Positions 42,171 to 49,311 of a stretch of DNA of 64,000 bases are shown here, in pieces. This DNA is from Mycolicibacterium lacusdiani. GTDB lineage: Bacteria; Actinomycetota; Actinomycetes; Mycobacteriales; Mycobacteriaceae. The notes below the pieces were generated by a model. It had not been told where the DNA came from. It saw only the letters and a list, made by a program, of their open reading frames with translations, and made no database searches. The translations under genes and the position numbers were made by a program. Position 1 is the stretch's first letter; the number at the start of each line of letters is the position of its first letter. The stretch spans positions 124,001 to 188,000 of the forward strand of contig NZ_JAKCFC010000008.1 in the NCBI RefSeq assembly GCF_021916785.1, in the 5' to 3' direction.

Positions 42171-43463
42171 GTGATGGCCACGTCCTCGGCGGTACCAGAA
42201 CCCGCTGTCGCGGCAGGTGACGACCCGCGCAGCTACGCCATGCTGCTGTCGGAGGTCTACGACGCCACGATGGCGGGTCACCGGTCGCCCGCCCGTCCGC
42301 GCGGGGTGATCGCCGATTCCTGGAACCGGTTGCTGAACAAGGGAATCGACCCCGACCACCATCACCCGCCGGACGTCGACAGCAGTGGCCTCGACGCGCT
42401 GCGCCACGCCTCTGGGCTGTTCGCGGTGCTCGACGACGTCTCCCGCGGACTCGACTCGGTGATCGACGGCGGCGACAACATCCTCGTCGTCGCCGATGCC
42501 CGTGGCCGGGTGCTGTGGCGTTACGGCTCGCCGCGGGTGCTGACCAACGCCGACCGGCTGGGCTTCGTCGAGGGCGCCCAGTGGAGTGAGAGCGCCGTCG
42601 GCACCAACGCCATCGGTACCGCGCTTGCCTCGCACCGGGCGGTGCAGGTGTTCTCCGCCGAGCACTTCCTGCGCAGCCATCACGCGTGGACCTGTGCAGG
42701 CGCTCCGATCAAGGATCCCCGCACCGGTCAGGTTGTCGGCATCGTCGACGTCTCGGGTCCCGCGGCGACGGTGCACCCGACGACGGTGGCGCTCGTCGAC
42801 CTCGTCGCTCGCCTCGCCGAGTCGCAGTTGCGCGAGGTGCACGACCGGACGTTGAACCGGTTGCGCACCGTCGCCGCCCCGATCCTGGCCCGCGTCGGGC
42901 GACCGGCGTTGGCGGTCGACACCGACGGCTGGGTCGCCGCCGTCGACTCGCTGCCCCCGCACAACCGGATCCCGTTGCCGCGCAGTGTCACTCCCGGACG
43001 TGCCTGGATACCGTCGCTGGGCGCGTGCGATCTCGAGTCGCTGCCCGGTGGCTGGCTGGTCCGCCTCGCCGAATCCGAAGGCGACGAGGCTGCCGTTCCC
43101 TCGCGGGTGACGCTCGATTTGCGCGACGGCGCCGCACCGGTACTCGACGTGGTCGGCCAATTCGGCACGTGGCGGCGGGACATCTCGCCGCGACACGCCG
43201 AGATCCTGCACGTGCTGGCCACTCACCGGCAGGGCCGTTCGGCGCCCGAGCTGGCCGACGACCTCTACGGCGACCGATCGCGGGTCGTGACCGTGCGCGC
43301 CGAGATGTCGCGACTGCGCAGGCAATACGTTGGGCTGGTGCTCGGCAAGCCCTACCGCTTCCCCGAGTCCGCGGTCGTCGACCTCGTCTACCCCGACGAC
43401 ATGGCGACGGTGCTGCCCGCGTCGACCGCACCGGCCATTCGCGCGGTCCGCGGTATACGTTGA
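42171..43463 (+). CDS. GAF-domain transcriptional regulator, AcoR-like without AAA+ domain
   Basis: A 430-residue regulator. The N-terminus (SWNRLLNKGIDP) and GAF region match acetoin activator AcoR: DNILVVADARGRVLWRYGSP, then GAQWSESAVGTNAIGTALASHRAVQVFSAEHF and VGIVDVSGPAATVHP. The AAA+ sigma-54 activation domain is missing, as expected in an actinobacterium without sigma-54. Instead the C-terminus has SPRHAEILHVLATHRQGRSAPELADDLYGDRSRVVTVRAEMSRLRRQYVG, a winged-helix-like output. GAGGAG at 42154 points to the GTG at 42171 (spacing 11); ATG 42174 is the alternative. It probably controls the upstream dehydrogenases. Confidence 0.87.
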   Translation: MMATSSAVPEPAVAAGDDPRSYAMLLSEVYDATMAGHRSPARPRGVIADSWNRLLNKGIDPDHHHPPDVDSSGLDALRHASGLFAVLDDVSRGLDSVIDGGDNILVVADARGRVLWRYGSPRVLTNADRLGFVEGAQWSESAVGTNAIGTALASHRAVQVFSAEHFLRSHHAWTCAGAPIKDPRTGQVVGIVDVSGPAATVHPTTVALVDLVARLAESQLREVHDRTLNRLRTVAAPILARVGRPALAVDTDGWVAAVDSLPPHNRIPLPRSVTPGRAWIPSLGACDLESLPGGWLVRLAESEGDEAAVPSRVTLDLRDGAAPVLDVVGQFGTWRRDISPRHAEILHVLATHRQGRSAPELADDLYGDRSRVVTVRAEMSRLRRQYVGLVLGKPYRFPESAVVDLVYPDDMATVLPASTAPAIRAVRGIR

Positions 43464-43467
43464 CCCC

Positions 43468-44610
43468 GTGACGGCCGACTTCGACATCGAGTCCTTCGAC
43501 GTCGAGGCGTCCGGCCTCCTCGACGGCCTCGAGGGCACCGCCCGCGCGGAGCGTGCCGAACTCATTCCCTGGCTGCTGCGCAAGGGCGTGACCGTCGAAC
43601 AGATCCGCGACGCCTACCAACCCATGCTGCTCGCCTCGCGCCGCATCCTCGGCGACGACGGCCACCTGGTGTCCTCTCGCGAGATCAGTGAGCGGACCGG
43701 GATGGACCTCGAGCTACTGCAGCGCCTGCAACGGGCGAGCGGGCTGCCGCGGGTCGACGATCCCGACGCCGAGGTGCAGATGCGCATCGACGGCGAGGCG
43801 CTGAGCTACGCGCAGCAGTTCATCGAGCTGGGGTTCACGGCCGACCAGATCGTGCTCGTCGTCCAGGTGCTCACCGAGGGTCTGTCCCGCGCGGCCGACG
43901 TCATGCGCTTCGCGGCGTTGCAGGCGGTCAGCGAACCGGGGGCCACCGAACTGGACGTCGCCGAGCGCACCGAGTCGCTGCTGTTGAAGGTGGCGCCGCT
44001 GCTCGGCCCGATGATCGCGGACATGCTGCGCCTGCAGCTGCTGCATCTGATGGAGACAGAAGCGGTCAGCGCAGGTGAGCGCGCGGAGGGCATTCCGCTG
44101 CCCGGCGCGCGCGAGGTGACGATCGCGTTCGCCGACCTCGTCGGCTTCACCCGGCTGGGCGAGGTGGTGCCGCCGGAGGATCTCGAGCAGCTCGCGCACA
44201 GGTTGACCGACGTGGCCCGCGAGGTGGCCGAGCCGCCGGTCCGGTACGTCAAGAGCATCGGCGACGAGGTGATGCTGGTGAGCACGGACCCGGCGGCAAT
44301 GCTCGACGCGATGCTCTCGCTGGTCGAGGCCACTGAAGCCATCGAGGACTTCCCGCGCCTGCGCACGGGCCTCGCGACGGGGCTGGCCGTCAGCCGCGCG
44401 GGGGATTGGTTCGGCGGATCGGTCAACCTCGCGGCGCGCGTGACGACTGCCGCGCGGCCGGGCGCGATCCTGGTCGCCGAGGCGACGCGCGAGGCGATCG
44501 GCGACGACCCGCGCTTCGACTGGTCCTTCGCCGGCGCGCGGAAGCTCAAGCACATCAAGGACGACGTGAAGCTGTTCCGCGCCAGGCGGGCCGCGCACTC
44601 TTCGGATTGA
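43468..44610 (+). CDS. Class III adenylate cyclase, Rv1264-like
   Basis: Makes cAMP from ATP. In M. tuberculosis the homologue Rv1264 is a pH-responsive cyclase held in check by its N-terminal domain. The 380 residues split into that autoinhibitory domain (about 1-200: LDGLEGTARAERAELIPWLL, REISERTGMDLELLQRLQRASGL) and the catalytic domain with VTIAFADLVGFTRLGE (first metal Asp), VKSIGDEVMLV (adenine-specific Lys and second Asp) and GDWFGGSVNLAARVT (Asn/Arg transition-state pair). All key residues are present. The GTG at 43468 starts 4 bases after the GAF gene stop, hence a likely shared transcript. Confidence 0.95.
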   Translation: MTADFDIESFDVEASGLLDGLEGTARAERAELIPWLLRKGVTVEQIRDAYQPMLLASRRILGDDGHLVSSREISERTGMDLELLQRLQRASGLPRVDDPDAEVQMRIDGEALSYAQQFIELGFTADQIVLVVQVLTEGLSRAADVMRFAALQAVSEPGATELDVAERTESLLLKVAPLLGPMIADMLRLQLLHLMETEAVSAGERAEGIPLPGAREVTIAFADLVGFTRLGEVVPPEDLEQLAHRLTDVAREVAEPPVRYVKSIGDEVMLVSTDPAAMLDAMLSLVEATEAIEDFPRLRTGLATGLAVSRAGDWFGGSVNLAARVTTAARPGAILVAEATREAIGDDPRFDWSFAGARKLKHIKDDVKLFRARRAAHSSD

Positions 44611-44623
44611 GATGGCGCCGAGG

Positions 44624-44676
44624 GCGCGAAAGTGCGAGTGGGCATGACTCTGGACGCTCACTCAACGTTCGCACGC
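44624..44676. terminator. Imperfect stem-loop after the cyclase gene
   Basis: GCGCGAAAGTGCGAGTG at 44624-44640 pairs imperfectly with CACTCAACGTTCGCACGC at 44659-44676. It lies in the 110-base gap between the cyclase and the GIY-YIG gene. It probably ends the 40.2-44.6 kb transcript. Confidence 0.4.
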
Positions 44677-44720
44677 GATGCGGGGGCCTAAGGTGGGTGA
44701 TCGAACGATGGGAGCAGGAA

Positions 44721-45338
44721 ATGAGTAATCGGCCGCAGACCGCCACTGTCGCGGACTTCCTTGCCGCGCGGCCGGTTACACGCGCCGAGGTGTTCGCCGA
44801 CCCGTGCCCGGTGCCCGAGGCGCCAGGTGCGTACGGCTGGTGGTTTCGCGAGGTACCGGGTTCGATCGACACGTCCGGCTGTCAGCAACGCGACGGCCTG
44901 ACCCTGCTCTACGTCGGGATCAGCCAGGGACCACCTCCGGCCAACGGCAAGCCGCGGAGCAAGCAGGATCTCCGCAAGCGCATCAGGTATCACTTCGGTG
45001 GCGGCAACGCCAACGCCGAGGGGTCCACGTTGCGCAAGACACTTGGTCTGCTCCTCGCCGAAGACCTCGGCATCGAACTGCGGCGCATTGGATCCGGCGA
45101 ACGCATGACGTTCGCGGGTGGTGAATCGGTCCTCAGCTCATGGATGGACGAGAACGCGCTCGTGTCGTGGGTGGTTCACGCAGAGCCGTGGAAGCTTGAA
45201 GCCGAGTTGATGCGAACGCTGGACGTGCCCTTCAACATCCGGGGCAACGAGGGCAACGCATTCCACCCGGAACTGAAGAGGATTCGCCGCGAGGGCGCAG
45301 CGCGCGCCAACAAGCAGCGCATTCTCAAGGAGTGGTGA
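44721..45338 (+). CDS. Stand-alone GIY-YIG domain protein
   Basis: A 205-residue protein with a GIY-YIG nuclease-like fold. PGAYGWWFREVP and LTLLYVGISQGPPP supply the two strands, LRKRIRYHFGGGNANAEGSTLRKTLGLLL gives the conserved Arg helix, and a Glu lies in EPWKLEAELMRTLDVPFNIRGNEGNAFHPEL with the metal-binding Asn region near the end. Members are found in mobile introns, repair enzymes and restriction systems; none of those partners is adjacent. ATG 44721 follows AGCAGGAA. It converges on the copper ATPase gene with 6 bases between stops. Role unknown. Confidence 0.8.
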   Translation: MSNRPQTATVADFLAARPVTRAEVFADPCPVPEAPGAYGWWFREVPGSIDTSGCQQRDGLTLLYVGISQGPPPANGKPRSKQDLRKRIRYHFGGGNANAEGSTLRKTLGLLLAEDLGIELRRIGSGERMTFAGGESVLSSWMDENALVSWVVHAEPWKLEAELMRTLDVPFNIRGNEGNAFHPELKRIRREGAARANKQRILKEW

Positions 45339-45344
45339 CGTCGG

Positions 45345-47492
45345 CTACCGCCCTGGCGTGAACCGGCGCAGCCGCAGGCTGTTGGTGACGACGAAGACCG
45401 AGCTGAATGCCATTGCGGCGCTGGCGATCATCGGGTTCAGCAAACCGAACGCCGCCAGCGGGATGGCCGCCACGTTGTAGGCGAACGCCCAGAACAGGTT
45501 GCCCTTGATCGTCCGCCGGGTGGCCCGTGACAGACGGATCGCGTCGGGGACCGCGCGCAGGTCGCCGGTGACCAGGGTCAGATCAGATGCCTCGATCGCC
45601 ACGTCGGTCCCCGTGCCCATCGCGAGCCCGAGGTCGGCCTGGGCCAACGCCGCGGCATCGTTGACGCCGTCGCCGACCATCGCGACCACCTTGCCGTCGG
45701 CCTGCAGCTTCTTGACGTGGTCGACCTTGTCGGAGGGCAGCACCTCGGCGATGACGTCTTCGATGCCGACCGTGGCGGCAACCGTGCGTGCGGCGCGCTC
45801 GTTGTCGCCGGTCAGCAGGATCGGGGTCAGGCCGAGGTCACGCAGGCTCGAGATGGCCTGCGCCGCAGACTCCTTCACGGCATCGGCGACGACGAAGACG
45901 GCGCTGATGGCGTCGTCGACGGCCAGCCACACCGGTGTCTGGCCGCGTTGCTCGGCGTCCTCGGCTGCCTTCAGCAGGTCCTCGGGTGCGGTCAGCTCGT
46001 GCGCGTCGCGCAGCCAGGACAACCGGCCGGCGACCAGGCGCCTGCCCGACACGATGCCCGTGACGCCCAACCCACCGTGGTTGACGAAGTCGGTGACCTC
46101 GGACAGCGGTCCGACTGCGTCGGCGGCATGTGCGGCGATGGCGCGCGCGATCGGGTGCTCCGACGCGCTCTCCAGCGCTCCACCCAGTTCCAGCAGCTCG
46201 GGGTCGGCGGGGTGCGCCGCGACGACCGTCATGCGGCCCGTGGTGATCGTGCCGGTCTTGTCGAGGACCACGGTGTCGATCCGACGGGTCGACTCCAGCA
46301 CCTGCGGGCCCTTGATCAGGATGCCGAGCTGGGCGCCGCGGCCGGTGCCGACGAGCAGGGCCGTCGGCGTCGCCAGGCCCAGCGCGCACGGGCACGCGAT
46401 GATGAGGACCGCGACGGCGGCGGTGAAGGCCGCGCTCGCCGAACCACCCGCCAGCAGCCATCCGACGAGCGTCAGCGCCGAGAGCCCGATCACCACGGGC
46501 ACGAACACCGCCGACACCCGGTCGGCCAGCCGCTGGACGTCGGCCTTGCCGCTCTGCGCATCGGCGACGAGGCGGGCCATCTGGGCCAGCGCGGTGTCGG
46601 TGCCGACGCGGGTGGCGCGCACCCGCAGCAGGCCCGCGACGTTCACGGTGGCGCCGACGACGTCGTCGCCCGGTTCGACCTCGACCGGCACGGATTCGCC
46701 GGTGAGCAGCGCGGCGTCCACCGCGGACGTGCCACTGACCACGACGCCGTCGGTCGCGATCTTCTCGCCGGGGCGCACCAGGAACTCGTCACCGACCGCG
46801 AGGGCCGATATGGGCACCCGGGTCTCGCCGCCGTCGGAGACGACTGCGACGTCCTTGGCGCCCATGTCGAGCAGCGCCCGCAGTGCCGCACCGGACTGCC
46901 GCTTGGCGCGGGACTCGAAGAATCGGCCCGTCAGCACCAGCGTCGTGACGACTGCGGCGACCTCGAGGTAGAGGTGCGGATGGTGGGCCCCGGAGGTGAC
47001 CAGCTCCCACGTCGACCACAGGTAGGCGGCCAGCACGCCGACCGAGATCAGGGTGTCCATGGTGGCGGCGCCGTGGCGCAGATTCGTCCAGGTCGCGCGG
47101 TGGAACGGAAGCGCACCCCAAGCCACGACCGGCGTGGTGAGCGCGAAAGCGACCCAGGCCCAGTTCGCGAACTGCAGCGCAGGCACCATCGACAGCAGTA
47201 GTACGGGAACGCTCAGTACCGCCGACACCACCAGGCGGGGCAGGTACGACTCGTCGGTATTGGGCTCGGCGTCCTCGGTGGTCGGCAGCGTTGCGGTGTA
47301 GCCCGTGGCTTGCACCGCGGCGACCAGGTCGTCGGGTGTCACGGTGTCGGGGAACCGAACCGCAGCCTGTTCGGTGGCGAAGTTGACGCTGGCCTGCACG
47401 CCGTCGATCTTGTTCAGCCGCTTCTCGATTCGAGCAGCACACGACGAGCAGGTCATCCCGCCGACGTCGAGCGTGACGCTGGACGTGCTCAT
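45345..47492 (-). CDS. Copper-exporting P1B-type ATPase (CopA/CtpV type)
   Basis: Pumps Cu(I) out across the plasma membrane using ATP. Of 715 residues, the N-terminal metal-binding domain has GGMTCSSCAARIEKRL (CxxC). Eight helices include the metal-site CPCALGLATPT. Then come the phosphorylation site DKTGTITTG, the HP motif in SEHPIARAIA, MVGDGVNDAAAL, and the last helices with AYNVAAIP and MAFSSVFVVTNSLRLRR, all Cu(I)-type signatures. ATG 47490-47492 overlaps the chaperone stop (ATGA). An ORF start 54 codons upstream is in the chaperone gene and is rejected. Confidence 0.95.
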   Translation of the reverse strand: MSTSSVTLDVGGMTCSSCAARIEKRLNKIDGVQASVNFATEQAAVRFPDTVTPDDLVAAVQATGYTATLPTTEDAEPNTDESYLPRLVVSAVLSVPVLLLSMVPALQFANWAWVAFALTTPVVAWGALPFHRATWTNLRHGAATMDTLISVGVLAAYLWSTWELVTSGAHHPHLYLEVAAVVTTLVLTGRFFESRAKRQSGAALRALLDMGAKDVAVVSDGGETRVPISALAVGDEFLVRPGEKIATDGVVVSGTSAVDAALLTGESVPVEVEPGDDVVGATVNVAGLLRVRATRVGTDTALAQMARLVADAQSGKADVQRLADRVSAVFVPVVIGLSALTLVGWLLAGGSASAAFTAAVAVLIIACPCALGLATPTALLVGTGRGAQLGILIKGPQVLESTRRIDTVVLDKTGTITTGRMTVVAAHPADPELLELGGALESASEHPIARAIAAHAADAVGPLSEVTDFVNHGGLGVTGIVSGRRLVAGRLSWLRDAHELTAPEDLLKAAEDAEQRGQTPVWLAVDDAISAVFVVADAVKESAAQAISSLRDLGLTPILLTGDNERAARTVAATVGIEDVIAEVLPSDKVDHVKKLQADGKVVAMVGDGVNDAAALAQADLGLAMGTGTDVAIEASDLTLVTGDLRAVPDAIRLSRATRRTIKGNLFWAFAYNVAAIPLAAFGLLNPMIASAAMAFSSVFVVTNSLRLRRFTPGR

Positions 47493-47686
47493 GCTGCTAC
47501 GTCGTATCCGGCGTCCTCGATCGCCACGGTGACGGCATCCGGGTCGGGCGTACCCTCGACCCGCACCGATCCCGCCTCGAGGTCGACGTCGACTCCCGTG
47601 ACGCCGGGCAGCGCCGATACCGCCGACGTGATCGCCGAGACGCAGTGGCCGCACGTCATGCCGCTCACTTCAAGAACCATGCTCAT
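47489..47686 (-). CDS. Copper chaperone CopZ-like HMA protein
   Basis: A 65-residue cytoplasmic ferredoxin-fold protein that carries Cu(I) to the ATPase. It begins MSMVLEVSGMTCGHCVSAIT with the MxCxxC site and ends AIEDAGYDVAA. It is encoded within a much longer open frame; only this end is protein-like, and its start 13 bases after the operator fits. The gene is the first of a two-gene copper operon, coupled to the ATPase by a 4-base overlap. Confidence 0.93.
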   Translation of the reverse strand: MSMVLEVSGMTCGHCVSAITSAVSALPGVTGVDVDLEAGSVRVEGTPDPDAVTVAIEDAGYDVAA

Positions 47687-47698
47687 GACCCGAGTGTA

Positions 47699-47719
47699 TA
47701 CCCATAGGGGGTATGGGTA
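47699..47719. promoter_or_regulatory. Copper-responsive-type operator (CsoR-like)
   Basis: TACCCATA-GGGGG-TATGGGTA, a perfect 8-base inverted repeat with a G-rich centre. It resembles the TACCC/GGGTA pattern of CsoR operators and lies 13 bases before the chaperone start. It fills the gap between the tetR stop (47725) and the copper operon. Confidence 0.65.
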
Positions 47720-47724
47720 CAGCC

Positions 47725-48297
47725 CTACCTGGTGAGCCCGTCGACGAGCAGTCGCAGGCGTTCCGCCTCGTGGCCCGGGCGTAATCGCCCGGCGCGCGTG
47801 AGGGTGACCAGGCCGTGCAGCCCGGCCCAGAACACCTCCGAGCGAGCATCCGCGTCGCCCTCGTCGGCGCCCGCGGTCACGCCCTGACGCAGTTCGGCGA
47901 ACGCCTCGATCAGCGGCGGCGGCGTGTCCTCGGCGGCGAAGCGCAGGGCGGTGGCCCTGGTGAACATCGCGTCGTAGACGGCCGGGTTGTCGCGAGCAAA
48001 GTCGAGGTATGCCCGAGCGAGTGCGAGGGGGACGTCGCCCGGTGCGCCCGCGCCGGTACGGGCGGCCCGCAGCGCGTCCGCGAGTTCGGCGAAGCCGTCG
48101 ATGGCAACGGCCTCGGCGACGCGATCCATGCCGCTGAAGTGCTTGTAGAGGACGGGCTGGCTGTATTCGATCTCGGTCGACAGCCGCCGCGTGGTGACGG
48201 CGTCCCACCCCTCGGCCTCCGCCAACGTGCGGGCCGTCGTGACGATCAACCGCCTGCGGGCGGCTCGTTCCCGCTCGCGGCGGTCGTTGATGGGCAT
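47725..48297 (-). CDS. TetR-family repressor (WHG type)
   Basis: A 190-residue regulator. The DNA-binding domain reads LIVTTARTLAEAEGWDAVTTRRLSTEIEYSQPVLYKHFSGMDRVAEAV (residues about 16-62). The C-terminal WHG domain has FWAGLHGLVTLTRAGRL. ATG 48295-48297 was chosen over an ORF start five codons upstream. A 29-base perfect palindrome stands 9 bases upstream of the start, in the divergent gap with the DUF1772 gene. It probably represses itself and that gene. It could also reach the copper operon downstream, which has its own distinct operator. Confidence 0.9.
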   Translation of the reverse strand: MPINDRRERERAARRRLIVTTARTLAEAEGWDAVTTRRLSTEIEYSQPVLYKHFSGMDRVAEAVAIDGFAELADALRAARTGAGAPGDVPLALARAYLDFARDNPAVYDAMFTRATALRFAAEDTPPPLIEAFAELRQGVTAGADEGDADARSEVFWAGLHGLVTLTRAGRLRPGHEAERLRLLVDGLTR

Positions 48298-48306
48298 GCC
48301 ACACGG

Positions 48307-48335
48307 TAGCACCGCTAGAAGTGCTAGCGGTGCTA
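48307..48335. promoter_or_regulatory. 29-base perfect palindromic operator
   Basis: TAGCACCGCTAG-N5-CTAGCGGTGCTA: 12-base arms without mismatch, also containing GTGCTA/GCTAG subrepeats. It lies between the divergent TetR and DUF1772 genes, next to the TetR start. Confidence 0.85.
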
Positions 48336-48356
48336 TTGACGTCGCGGACGCCCGCG

Positions 48357-48371
48357 GTTAGCGTTGCTAAC
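48357..48371. promoter_or_regulatory. Second palindrome before the DUF1772 gene
   Basis: GTTAGC-GTT-GCTAAC, a perfect 6-base inverted repeat sharing the TAGC/GCTA core with the 29-base operator. Its right arm overlaps a TAACAC that could serve as a -10 box. It ends 22 bases before the DUF1772 ATG. Confidence 0.55.
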
Positions 48372-48393
48372 ACCACGACCGAAGGAGTCCGAC

Positions 48394-48870
48394 ATGGACC
48401 GGGAGATCATCGTTCGCGCCGCCGTGCTGATCGCGGTGCTGGCCACCGCAGTGGCCTACGGGACCGACGTGTTCTGCGCGATCGTGCTGCGGCCGGCACT
48501 CGCGGCGGTCGACGACCGCGCTCTGGTCGCGGTGATGGGACGCGTGCATCGGTATGGCGATCGGCGCATGCCCGCACCGGGTGTTCTCGGGATCCTCGCC
48601 ACCGCAGCGGCCGTGGGGGCGGCCGTCGTGTCCGCGCACTGGGCTCAGGCGATCGCTGCAGCCACCGCGCTGGTCCTGCTCGTGGTGTGGATTGCGCTCT
48701 ACGCCACGGTGAGCGCACCCATCAACCGTCGACTGACGGCAGCCGCGGAGAGCGGGGATGCGCTGCCGAACGGCCGCGCGCTGCAGCGGGACTGGGATCG
48801 GATCATCGGCCTGCGTGCCGCGCTGCAGGGTCTCGCAGTGGCGGCGCTGTGCGCGGCGCTGATCGTCTAA
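48394..48870 (+). CDS. DUF1772 (anthrone oxygenase-like) membrane protein
   Basis: A 158-residue protein with four predicted helices, of the DUF1772/anthrone-oxygenase-like family. VRAAVLIAVLATAVAYGTDVFCAIVLRPAL forms helix 1, then VMGRVHRYGDRRMPAPGVLG, two central helices, and VSAPINRRLTAAAESGD with the last helix. The conserved RDWDRIIGLRAALQGLAV is typical of the family. A strong GAAGGAG lies 6 bases before ATG 48394. Function in mycobacteria is unknown. Its regulator TetR is divergent. Confidence 0.82.
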   Translation: MDREIIVRAAVLIAVLATAVAYGTDVFCAIVLRPALAAVDDRALVAVMGRVHRYGDRRMPAPGVLGILATAAAVGAAVVSAHWAQAIAAATALVLLVVWIALYATVSAPINRRLTAAAESGDALPNGRALQRDWDRIIGLRAALQGLAVAALCAALIV

Positions 48871-48925
48871 CGCACAGGGGCCACGTACTTCTCGCCCATC
48901 CACTGACGACCCTGGAGCCACCGAC

Positions 48926-49306
48926 ATGACCGTCACCACCATCGCCTACGTACTCGCCGGACTCATCGGCGCGGCCATCGTCTTCATCGGCGCACGATTC
49001 GTCGTGGCGCCCGACACCGCCGCTGCCGGTTACGGCGTGCGACTGGATCTCGCCGAGCCGTCGGCGCGCGCCTATGCGAGCGTCAAGGGCGTGCGCGACA
49101 TCGCATCTGGACTGTTCGTGTTCATCCTGATGGTCGCAGGCGCAACGCACCTGCTTGGCTGGGTAGTGTTGGCCGCCACCACCATTCCGCTCGCCGACAC
49201 GGCCATCGTGCTCCGCAGCGGTGGCTCGAGGTCGACCGCCTGGGGCGTCCACGGCCTCACAGCCGCCGTCATGCTGGTGACCGCCGCGCTGCTGCTCATC
49301 CCGTGA
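48926..49306 (+). CDS. DUF4267 small membrane protein
   Basis: A 126-residue protein with about four helices of the DUF4267 type: IAYVLAGLIGAAIVFIGARFVVAPDTAAAGYGV, then ASVKGVRDIASGLFVFILMVAG, HLLGWVVLAATTIPLADTAIVL and AVMLVTAALLLIP. It follows the DUF1772 gene by 55 bases, probably in the same TetR-controlled transcript. DUF4267 and DUF1772 proteins are both often found behind TetR genes in actinobacteria. Role unknown. Confidence 0.82.
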   Translation: MTVTTIAYVLAGLIGAAIVFIGARFVVAPDTAAAGYGVRLDLAEPSARAYASVKGVRDIASGLFVFILMVAGATHLLGWVVLAATTIPLADTAIVLRSGGSRSTAWGVHGLTAAVMLVTAALLLIP

Positions 49307-49311
49307 CGCCC

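Noticed and set aside
44721..45338. GIY-YIG protein as part of a restriction or phage-defence system
   Set aside because: No methyltransferase, helicase partner or mobile-element marker is adjacent; neighbours are a cyclase and copper genes.
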